Assembly (NCBI GenBank): GCA_963853835.1
Contig: OY970834.1
Coordinates: forward strand, 26,232,365-26,296,364
DNA length: 64,000 nucleotides
Reading direction: 5' to 3'
Source: Calendula officinalis
Taxonomy: Eukaryota > Streptophyta > Magnoliopsida > Asterales > Asteraceae
Position numbers and translations under genes: made by a program. Positions 21,920 through 32,495 of this stretch are shown one piece after another (position 1 is the stretch's first letter; each line of letters opens with the position of its first letter). The notes under the pieces were generated by a model that was not told where the DNA came from, ran no database searches, and worked only from the letters and a program-made list of their open reading frames with translations.

Positions 21920-24019
21920 ATGAGACGATTTTCTGCTGTTGCTTCTATTTCTAGGGTTGAACCAATCCCAAATCAAATTACAACCAAAATCTTGCAAAAT
22001 CAATCAACAACTCAATCGAAAGCTTCAAACGACCACAAAAACCATATAATCACCTCTACCGATTTCACCACAAGAGGTAAGTTTTCTTCAATTAACCCTC
22101 AATCAAAACCCCCCAATTTTAAACCCATGGATCATCATTACATTTCTCAAATCCTTTCACGAAAAGACTGGTACTTGCTGCTAAACCACGACCTAAAATC
22201 CAATAAAATTAGCTTAAACCCTCGGATTATCGTCAGTGTACTGCAGAATCAGGAAAACCCATTACACAATTTGATTTTTTATTTGTGGGTTTCGAATGTT
22301 AATCCGTTATTTGCCAAAAATCAATCTGTTCGAAATTCTTTAGCAAACACTCTTTATAGAAAAGGTCCGGTTTTATTAACCAAGGAGCTTATTAATCTGG
22401 TTAAAAGTTCTGGATGTTGTGTTACAGAGGATTCAATTTGTATTTTAATAAACAGTTGGGGGAAATTAGGTTTAGCTAAATATTGCTCACACATTTTCGA
22501 CCAAATTTCGTTATTAGGGCTTACTCCTAGTACAAGATTATATAATGCAGTTATTGGTGCATTGGTTAAATCGAATGCACTTGATTTAGCTTATTTGAAA
22601 TTTCAACAAATGAAAGCATATAGATGCAATCCAGACAGATTTACTTATAATTTTTTAATTCATGGAGTGTGCAAAATTGGAGGGTTAGATGAAGCTTCAC
22701 GATTATAAAAACAATTGCAAAAAACCGGATTTTTACCGAATGTATTTACATACACAATATTAATCGATGGCTATTGTAATGCAAAAAGATTCAAAGAAGC
22801 ATTTAAGATTTTGGATAAAATGAAAGAGAGTAATGTGAAACCTAATGATGCCACATTTAGATCATTGGTTAACGGTGTATTTCATAACACTAATCCCATT
22901 GAAGCTTTTAAATTATTATCTGATTTTGTGGAAAACGAACACGTTTTGCATGTAGGAATTAGTGAATCTATTTTACATCATCTTTCGAGTAATTCGTTAC
23001 ATAACGAAACCGCAATTATCTTGAAGAAAATTATTAAACGAGGTTATAATCCTGACACTGCAATGGTTAACATTACTATAACTTGTTTAATTAAGGGATT
23101 TGATCTCATGGAAACATGTGATATTGTTGATGATTTGACTAAAAAAGGTATGAATCTTGGATTTAATACTTATCTTCTTCTTGTTGAATCTTTATACAAG
23201 AACGGATTTTTCGAGGTGGGAAATCGGTATCTAAATCAAATTCATGAACATGGGCTTTTAACGAATGTTTTATCGTATAATATGATAATTGACACTTTTT
23301 GCAAAACGGGTATGATCGATAAAGCAATGAAAACATTTCTTGAAATGATTCAAACCCGAATTTCACAAAATCTTGTTACTTTCAACACTTTATTATCGTT
23401 TCATTGCAAAAACGGCAATTTGGTTGAATCCCGTGAGCTTTTAAACACGCTTTTGCATCACGGGTTAAAACCCGATACTTATACTTTCACTTCATTAATC
23501 AACGGGCTTTGTCTGGCCCGCCAAATAACCGATGCATTTGATTGTTTAACCGAAATGGTTAAATGGAATATTCATCCAAATGCTATAACATACAATATAT
23601 TAATCCGTTCATTGTGTGTTATCGGTGATGTTTCAAAAGCAAAGGCGTTGATAAAGTCAATGAAAGTCAACGGGGTAAAACCGGATGTTTTTTCATTCAA
23701 TGCTTTGATTCAGAACTTTTGTAGAATGAAGGAAGTCGAAGAGGCACAAAGGGTACTTGAAATGATGTTGACTTTAGGTTTGACTCCGGATAATTATACT
23801 TATATTGATCTTATAAAAATGTTGTGTGATTTGGGGAGATTAAAAGAAGCTAAAGAGTTGTTTATTTCAATGGAAGAAAACGGTTGTTGTCCTGATTCTT
23901 TTACTTGTAATTTATTTATTGATTATTTAATTCGGTTTGGTAGGTTTACTGAGGCCCGAGATATGTTTCTTAAGTATAAAGAAAAGGGTATTGTGTTGAA
24001 ACCAATATCGATTTTGTAG
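21920..24019 (+). pseudogene. PPR40: PPR40-like mitochondrial pentatricopeptide protein, split by one in-frame TAA
   Basis: One intronless frame of 699 sense-length codons is interrupted only at codon 263 (TAA, 22706-22708). The upstream 262 residues have a basic, Ser-rich N-terminus typical of mitochondrial import and a conserved LSRKDWYLLLNHD segment. The downstream 434 residues continue in the same frame. P-type PPR repeats (TYNFLIHGVCK, TYTILIDGYC, SYNMIIDTFC, TYNILIRSLC) run from about residue 170 to the end. The stop falls inside a repeat helix where the family has a hydrophobic residue. TTA to TAA is a one-base change. Arabidopsis PPR40 is a mitochondrial protein linked to complex III. 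This could be a recent null allele, a pseudogene or a sequence error. Confidence 0.9.
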
Positions 24020-24446
24020 AGAATTTTTGCAAGATTATTGGTTTTTTGTCGTACTTGTACCTTTGGCTTTGATAATTGTACATCCTGGAGTTGTCTTGCA
24101 GCTTCATTGCCAGTTCCATTCTACAGCAGATCAAGGTAATGACTTATATTGTGATAAATTTCTCAACTTTGAAATTTGGGTAAATTAGGTTTGATTTTTG
24201 TAATTAAATTTTAATGATGGAAAGTTGGCGGTTGGCCAAGTGTTAGTCAGCTCTAACTTAACCAACTTTTTTTTGTTTTCTTCTGATTTACCAATCAAAT
24301 TTTCCCGAATTTTATGTTTCTTACACGTTTGTTTTTTAAATCTTTTTTTACACACTTTTTAACAGTCTTGGTTAGTTTTACCCATAAATATATGGCAAAT
24401 ATTATTTATTTCATATCAAATCGCCATTTTTGCAATCAATTACCAG

Positions 24447-25351
24447 ATGGCATCCTCATTTAATGTTAATCAATGGATTTTAGCTCTGATATCGTTGTTT
24501 GTTATTCTTTTCTGCTTCACATTAGGTATTCTTTGATGAATAAATTATTAATTTGAAATTTTAGCTATAACTATATGTTTAATAAAAGTGATTTGTTACA
24601 GGGGATGGTGAAACGGGAATTGCCGGAACCGGAATTGGATATTTACCAGAGCCAGGTGGCGGTGGTGCGGTGGTGTCTGGCGGCAGTGGTGGTGGTGATG
24701 AACCTGATGAGGTGCTTGTGAAAGCCCTTAAATGTTTCAGTGATAAACATGTAAGTAATCTTTCTACACATGTGTTGTAATTTCTGGAAGCTTCATAATG
24801 TTTGACGTTTACATACAAGGTCAAACAAAACAAATTGCAAATTCCATAATCATATAAATTCTTCAAAATTTTAGTTATAAAGTCAACGTGTATAAGGTTT
24901 GACTTGATGGAGTTGTTTTCATTTTTGTTAATAACAGATTTACAGCAGCTGTGAAGAGTCTTGTAGGTTGACCGAAAGTGGTCAACTCCACGTGGCACCT
25001 GAAAATACTGATGAATATTGTAACGGGCCTTGTTTGCAAGAAACTCATCTTGTGCTTAATTGTGTTGATGATATTTTATCACATTTTGTGTTTTATAATC
25101 ATGCTACTATAAAGGATATTAAGGAAACAATCGAATCGGGTTGTAGCTATGGCCCACACAGAGGTTAACGGTGTTTTTATTTTAATAAAAATGTAAAAAT
25201 GGACGTATAATTATTTATTTTTGTGGGTTTTGCAGGTGAATTTAATGTGGCTGAACACATTGAAAGCAAATCTTACAAGCTTATCTTATATCCTATCATC
25301 CTATTTGGACTTCCGTCTTTCATTCTTTTTCTTAATCTATTATTCTTCTGA
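24447..25351 (+). CDS. Small secreted, probably GPI-anchored protein (DUF7731-like), four exons
   Basis: Exons 24447-24525, 24602-24750, 24938-25163 and 25236-25351 join in phase with GT..AG borders to give 189 residues. Residues 1 to about 27 are a signal peptide. A Gly/Pro-rich linker follows, then a Cys-rich domain (KCFSDKHIYSSCEESC, EYCNGPCLQETHLVLNC, ESGCSYGP). The C-terminus is a hydrophobic tail (ILYPIILFGLPSFILFL) with no cytosolic part, as in GPI-anchor signals. I recall this Cys pattern as a plant-specific domain of unknown function (DUF7731), but the family name is from memory. No biochemical role is known to me. The start is the first ATG that yields the signal peptide. Confidence 0.85.
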
Positions 25352-27022
25352 TAGCTTTCCAGTTGTCTCTTTTAATGGTTAAAATCTATTAATGCTTATC
25401 AAATCTTGTAACTTTTTTCTTGAATAATATTTTAAGAAAAGTACTAGTGAACATATTTCATGGGTTTTGCTAATAATTACTCTTAGGGTTATTTAAGGAT
25501 AATAATGTACAAGTGTTAAATATAACCACCTTAAGGTGGTTCGTGAATGTAGGGAAGGTGAGTTTAATTTTATGATTAATGTACACTAAGTTTAAGTTTC
25601 ATTTTTTTTCTTTAACTATTGCCACAAGGGTTATGGTTAATAACATCCTATACTAAAATTATAATAATGTCATATATTTTCAATGGAGACTTTTCCACTA
25701 GAGCTAATGGTTAGTGATTTTTATTTGGAATGACAGTCTAATTTAGGGATAACAAACAATAAGTCATAGCCAAAGGGGGTTGTGATTTTAACATTATACA
25801 GATCACCTTAAACACTATAATTATTGTTGTAATGCGTTGTATAGTTTGCTGGAGATATAAAATTGTGATGTTTGAATTAATTTCTATAGTGTTAAAATCA
25901 CACCTCTTTCAAATCCCTATCAAATATGAATAACTTGGATGCTATTTGGCCTTCAATATTCATTTTTTAATAAGTGAGTGATATTTTACTTGGGGAGTCT
26001 TTATCAAATGGTATTCCCGTTATAAGGGCTTTTCTGGGGTGAACGGGTTTATGTCCGTGATGTACGCGATCATACCGATGGCGTAGTCGTTTTCGAACCT
26101 CCTTTTGATAATATGATAAATCATTAAATTTAATTAGATGTATAGATGATCATAGACATCTCAACTAACTCCATAAATATTCAATAATTGTACAACATTC
26201 GACATGCCCAAATAATATGCAATTAACCAATTTCATTTCTTTAGTTGGTCCCGTGGATGAAATGATTGAAGCAACATTACTTCAACTACTATCAAACAAT
26301 AGCCAATTAAACGGGTTTACCAATTGTGTGATTCAACTGTCATTTAAATCATCAAGAAATATATAGAAAGAGTGTAATGGGCTAATAGCAACATGCCAAG
26401 AGCCGGTAACAAAATCTATTTTATGATACCCTGTCTCATCTTGTTTCACATGAGGATTTTTTTAGAAGTAACAAGTTTAAGGATGGTAGCCAACTTTGTA
26501 AAACCCATGGGTCAACCGGAGAGGTTTTAAGGAGTGAAGAGTCCAAAATTCAAGTCTCAACTCGTGCTCACTCCAGTTGGCGCCCCCACTGAGCTAATAG
26601 AAAGTCTAATTTTTTTATATAAATCTTGTATTTAAGGGGCTCATTTTCGTCTATTCGTACATGGTCTTTAGAATTTCGGAAACGCCCTGAATAAGGGTAT
26701 ACAAAGAAGTCGTATATCTTAAGTACAGAAAACTAATATGGTGTAATGAATAATGGACCAACAATCCTACTAAAAACATTGGGTAATATCAGTGACACTA
26801 TTGACTATACCAAATATCATATTACTAAACTTTTTTTAATCTGCACACTATTAGAAAATGTGTAATATTATGTCAAATTGGACGCACTTATTAGTGTCTA
26901 AAAAATGACTACATTTGTAGTTGCCAATAGATATAAAAACGTATTTATTAAAAATATTATGGTACAAAAAGTCACAAAACTATACGCACTTATAACCGCG
27001 TGCAAAATAAGTCTACAATATA
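25352..27022. other. Intergenic, no gene
   Basis: AT-rich DNA. At 26640-26700 a stretch resembling the right end of an hAT element (GAAACGCCCTG) occurs, similar to the end at 39349, but I could not find a matching left end or duplication. No coding sequence supported. Confidence 0.5.
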
Positions 27023-27285
27023 CTCCATCCGTCCCTTAATAAGGTTCTCATTTCACTCAAAACATTTGTCCCAAAATAAAGTACTCATTTCTCATATGGG
27101 AGGGACCCACTCAATAAAATAATATTATTATAATGTACCTCACCACTAACTATCTCTTAAAAACACATTCTCTCTCCAAAAAACATTATATTTTAATCAA
27201 ATTTATTATCAATGACCCACCACTATCTATCTCCTAAAATGTTGTGCTCATGAAAAATGAGAACTTTATTAAGGGACGGAGGGAG
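27023..27285. mobile_element. Stowaway-like MITE (CTCCCTCCGTCCC family)
   Basis: Terminal inverted repeats of about 30 bp: CTCCATCCGTCCCTTAATAA on the left, and CTCCCTCCGTCCCTTAATAA as the complement of the right end. Flanked by TA (27021-27022 and 27286-27287). No coding sequence. Related copy at 57429-57690. Confidence 0.9.
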
Positions 27286-28654
27286 TACAGATCAAAATGT
27301 CACACCTTATTTCTTCAAGATTTTTTTTCTCCAGTAACGATGGTTATCATGATCCGCTAGGTATGGATTTACGTTTGTTGTTATTTCCATGGATGTAATA
27401 AAAACAGTGGGACATTGTGTAATAAGAGCGAATGGGTGAATGTGGGATGGAGAGATATTTTTAGATATATGAATATGGGGATCATCAATGTCGACATGGT
27501 GGGGCATCTAATAAAACATCAAGGTAATTGCTTTTTATAAAGCGACTGTCTAACTCTGTCTGTCATCACCAACTTACTGTGCCGCTCATTCTGCCTCCAC
27601 CAACTAATTCCGCCACCAACATCGCATCTTCCGCTCACCATCACCACCACCGCCGTCGATCACCAGTTTTAAGTTTTATAAAAAAATGTGGATAATCATG
27701 TTAATTAATTGTGTGTGATCCCGGTTTTCAAGTTTTAACTTTGATTAGAGTGTTTATTTGATATAAAAATGTGTTCAAATAGTAAGACACTATGCATAAT
27801 GAATGTTTGCTTGAAAGGTCATCAGGGACGTCGAGAAAGAGGTCATGACCACGGCATTTTCTAATTAGTAATGGACTATCAATTTATGAGATAGCAGCAA
27901 CAACTTCCATTTAATGATAATTTCATAGGGTTAGAGCTCAATAAATTAGGGATAGGTCAATGCCACTAGCTTTTTTCACTCTAATTTGGGGGTTATTTTG
28001 TTGTTCTATGTTATTATTTATACTTCGTACATAATATTTGATGCTTTACACGGTTCGGCTTCTGATATAATCTTATTTGATTCGTTTGTGTTCTTGAAAA
28101 TTAATTGTTTTAATTTAAATTGGAAAATTTGATCTGAGAACTTTTGTAAATATTTATTTGTGTTGAACGCTTTGTTTATGCCACCTTCATATTTTTAATT
28201 TCATGTTACAGTGTGTACCTTGTTAATGTATTCCTAGTTTTGTGTGGCCATTTGGAATTGACCACCTTCATTGTGCTAAACACTGTTTATTCTTAAGTTT
28301 ACCCTCTAGAAACATGTACGTTGATAGTAATCATTATGTGTGATTCTTAAATTATTGAGAGAATTTAATTATGAGGTTTTCTAATATGTCTCCTAGAGGC
28401 ATATGATAATAATGTTTGATGTCTTTTATGCCTTACATTTAATTTATTAAAACACTTCATTTTCAATTATAAAAAGAGTAAAATCGGGTCTATCAGTGAA
28501 CAAGTCAACCCATCTATCTAATATACAAATCAAGTTTTGTTCGGGTTGACTTATGTATAAACGAGTCGACCCGCGAACTTTTTTCATAAATAGAGTTTTT
28601 TTTTAAATATCAGCGCCTGTGTGATGGTTTTTTTTTCGGTCTTTCAAAAGTGTA
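27286..28654. other. Intergenic, no gene
   Basis: AT-rich, with a short run of CACCACCGCC-type low complexity near 27600-27660. No supported ORF or element ends seen. Confidence 0.5.
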
Positions 28655-28842
28655 GTATCCGGGGTTTTAAATCCCGGATACTCCCTGATAATGCTCCACG
28701 TGTCAATCATTTGTCCATCCTTTGTCCAATTAACCACTTTCCGGGTTTGGAATCTCGGATTCTACTTTTACTCACGGACAGGGTACAAATGATGACATGT
28801 AGCGCACTGTGGGGAGTATCCAAGTTTTCAAATCCCGGATAC
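28655..28842. repeat. Foldback-like inverted repeat (GTATCCGGG ends)
   Basis: The left arm begins GTATCCGGGGTTTTAAATCC and the complement of the right end begins GTATCCGGGATTTGAAAAC. Each arm is itself partly palindromic (GTATCCGG..CCGGATAC). It is about 188 bp, probably a small non-autonomous DNA element. The TRIM at 28850 inserted next to it. Confidence 0.6.
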
Positions 28843-28849
28843 ATACCAT

Positions 28850-29185
28850 TGTTGAGATGTCCCACATTGGACAAGAGATGAACCAGTAATGTGCTTATAA
28901 GGGTCCTGAGCTACTCCTCTTACAACCAATTGGTTTTAAGATGGAACCCCACAAAATGACATGGTATCAGAGCAAGGTTCACCCGTAGTGGTCAAATGGC
29001 CACACGGACCCCACGTAACCCGTAAAATATCCACGTGTTAGGCGCGAAAAAAAATGACGCCACACGTGAGGGGCGTCGAGATGTCCCACATTGGACAAGA
29101 GATGAACTAGTAATGTGCTTATAAGGGTCTTGAGCTACTCCTCTTACAATCAATTGGTTTTAAGATGAAACCCTACAAACTGACA
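28850..29185 (+). mobile_element. TRIM / SMART-type miniature LTR retrotransposon
   Basis: Two 112-bp LTRs (28850-28961 and 29074-29185) flank a 112-bp interior. The left LTR starts TGTTGAGATGTCCCAC and ends TGACA. The primer site TGGTATCAGAGC (28962-28973) follows directly, and a purine tract GTGAGGGG precedes the right LTR. A 5-bp target duplication ACCAT flanks the whole (28845-28849 and 29186-29190). LTRs differ at a handful of sites, and the right LTR begins CG instead of TG. Total length is 336 bp, with no coding capacity. Confidence 0.93.
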
Positions 29186-31888
29186 ACCATACTTTGAAAA
29201 GCCTTCTAAAACCACATTAAAATTGATAATTTATTTGAAATACATAATACTTTTGAAAAAACTTCTCCACCCGCCAATCCGTTTACTTTTACAGTATAAT
29301 TTTAAAAAAAATGTAAATAATATAAAATTCTTAAATCTCACATAAAACATTTCTGGATTTTTATTTGACATTTCAGTTCCTTAAGATTAAAATTGTATTC
29401 GGGTTCATTTTTTATTTCTGATCTTCAATCTGATTGTGACCCGTTAACTCATTTGACCCAGCAACCTATTAAGTTATATATGTAAGATGGGTCGGGTTTA
29501 GGTTATCATGGTTTAAATATGTCCGGGTTAGGTTGACTTTTGACCCGAAATTCTCAATTGGGTCGGGTTCGGGTTGACTGATTCCAACTCACCAACCTGC
29601 CAACCCGAACGTACTAAGTCGAACACAACCTGATTGCAACCCCTAGTTTGTACCGTGTTTACTGAGTATTTTAATCTTGATTATGGAACAGTCTTGTATT
29701 TTATTTAGGAATATATATTATGTACCGGATTTGAAGAATGACGATTTTATGATTAATTATATTGACGTTTATGTGTTTTATGACCTACAAACCGTTGTTT
29801 TTGAAATGTTTCATGTGTCTTAAGATCCTAATACAATGAATTTGTGACTGTATAGTGAAAGCAGGTCTATAATTCCATTAATTAATGTTCGAATAGGGTC
29901 GCATAAATTTCTAGTATGATAATTAGTGACATCTTCATTGTATCAGTGTGTATTTCATGTTTAGTTATGATTTAGGTCATACAATAATGATCCCTCTTAA
30001 GAGTAACCAACTTCAAGAAATTTGGGTTAATTATTTCTCTTGAAATGGTCGAATCATCATTAAAATTTGGTCGTTGAATCAAACGTATATTTTATCATGT
30101 CTATGCAAATACATATAGTTTCGACGGGTCCGGATCCGGTGAGGACTCAAAAACTAGTGAGGAGTGAGGACTGCGAGTACAATACTCATCCACTCATCTT
30201 GTGAAGGGTATAAAGGACTTTTTTGAAACCCCAACTTCCCTCCTTGTGGCACTTGTCATCCAAGGATGTGGGTTTATTTCCCTCACTTCGTTTTTCGTGC
30301 ATAACTTTTTTTTTATTTGTATAATAAAAAATTTTATAATGCCAAAAAATTTAAAATTAAATTTCCTATAAAATGAGTATAATCATGAAAATTTGAAGAA
30401 AAAAAATGATCTAAAATTGATAATAATCCATAATTAACCAAATGATCCCAAAATTAACAATGATGCAAAAGTAAATAAAATGATCATGAATTAATAAAAT
30501 GATCCAAAATTATGTATGATATATTACTTGAATTATTTGTTCAAAATTAGGTTTATGCAAAATTCACAATTATCCAATAATAACAAAATGATCCAAAATT
30601 AAGACAATGATTCAGAATTAACAAAATGATCCAATTTTTTTTTTCAAATTTTCATCACTATACTCATTATGTAGAGAATTTAATTTTAAGAACTTTGACA
30701 TTTTTAGTTTTCTTTTTTACAAAGAAAAAAAAGTTATAACCGAAAAACGAAGTTGGGGGTAAATAAAAACCCAACAAATCAGAAAATGACATGTGGATAG
30801 GAGAGAGTATGTATGCGCAAATGACCATTTTAACCTCCCTAATTTTATTTTTTCCCCACTATTTTGATAAACTTTACATAAAACCCCCTTAAACTTCTAA
30901 TGTTGTTTACTTTTCTTCACATTAAATCCTACCCATTTATTTTCTTTGATTAAAAGCCAAAATTTGTCCTCACAGTTCTCACCTAAAAAAGAGTCTTCAC
31001 TTAATCCCACTTCTAGTCTCCGACTTACTGAATTCTTATCATTGGGGCATTAGGACCCCAATAAATTACATTTTGTTGTTCATTTGTTTCCAATCTTTCT
31101 ACTCGTAGGCTATAATGTTCCCATAAATCTACGTATTTGTCAATTTATTTTATTTGTATTAATTGGTTAACTACCAAAATGTACAATGCCCAGTCTTGTG
31201 ATAATATGCATTTATAGCTATTTGTGTACTTAAACTAGTTGTCACATTTGTACTGTTCCTCGCGGGACTTGCACCAGACTACCATTAAGCTTTACTATTA
31301 CACGATTGGGATATGTTTAGCATTTTTCATGTGTTGGTTTGTGGTTAAATGTTTCCAAAAACCTTATAGATATTAAAACTAGCTAGTGTCCAAACAACAT
31401 CGTAATATTAAAACTAGCTAGTGTCCAAACAACATTGTTGTGTTCAACAGTGGAACATGTCGTATTTGTCTGTCAATTTTGAAAACATCTTCTAGTTCTA
31501 AGAGAGGTGTTTTATAGATTGGTGGGTGTTAATGACACGACGTACATAGGGGCTGTTTAAAATTATAATTAAGCTTATGTAATATTAATTAAGTTACAAA
31601 AATTGACTTATTTAGCTTAATTACATAAGCGTTCCCAAACACCCTATTGTATGAGTGTACAGAAACACAAATAAAAATGGTTTTAGTGATAATACTCACG
31701 TTTTATAAATGTATGGTTCAAAGTCAAATAATTTAAGTTTTACATAGAATTTGTTCAAAATTTAAGGGTGTAACTTAACCCGACCAACCCGATTGATTCA
31801 ATCCAATAAGCGCTCAAACCCGACCCGACAACCCGATTGACACCACAAGCTGATAGACATGCTTTTCAACATGTAGTTGTAATGCATT
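29186..31888. other. Intergenic, no gene; GGGTCGGGTT-rich patches
   Basis: AT-rich spacer. 29440-29640 and 31780-31850 contain GGGTCGGGTTCGGGTTGA-like and complementary CCCGACCCG runs. These are low-order repeats common in such intergenic DNA. 30290-30620 has many ATGATCCAAAATTA-like imperfect repeats. 31370-31440 holds a short tandem duplication of AAACTAGCTAGTGTCCAAAC. No coding sequence. Confidence 0.6.
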
Positions 31889-32190
31889 TAGGGCCGTCCA
31901 TGAGCACGGGCGACAAGGGCTGCCGCCCAGAGCTCACAAAATTTAGGGGCCCATTTTCAAAATAATCAGCCCATGTATACATATGTGTAAACTTATTTGA
32001 ATCAAGGTAAATCAAACAGAAAATTAATAATAGGCGAATTACAAGGTCCAATCCAGACATTTAACTTGGTGATTTGGGCGACACTTCTAATTTGACAGAA
32101 ACTTTTTAGTTATTTGAAAAAAAAAATTACTTCAAGGAGCTCATTTTTTAGATTTTGTCCAGCGCCCAAAATTTGATTGGATCGGCTCTG
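31889..32190. mobile_element. Non-autonomous hAT element
   Basis: A perfect 8-bp target duplication AATGCATT (31881-31888 and 32191-32198) flanks ends TAGGGCCGTCC and, complemented, CAGAGCCGATCC. An 8-bp duplication with short AGGGCCG-type ends is diagnostic of hAT. 302 bp, no transposase. It lies about 300 bp upstream of the MYB start codon. Confidence 0.88.
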
Positions 32191-32495
32191 AATGCATTAA
32201 CCAATAATTTTTTTTTTCTCATGATATATGCTAGCTAACTGTTTTCATGTCATTTCTGAATTTTTCACTGATTATCTGTTACTATTTCAAAGACACTTAA
32301 TTAACCGGTAATGTGTAGCATTTAATTCCACCATCCATGATTGACAGGCCATTCGCTTTCACTCGTACGCAACTATATATTAAGGTTCCTATGCAACAAA
32401 AATCTTTGTAGTTTCTTATATTATTACTCTATTTTACTTTTTATATATATCTACCAAGTACACACACAACACATATTTCCAGTAACTCCGCAGAA

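Noticed and set aside
26400..26700. Possible hAT element ending GAAACGCCCTG
   Set aside because: No matching left end or 8-bp duplication could be found.
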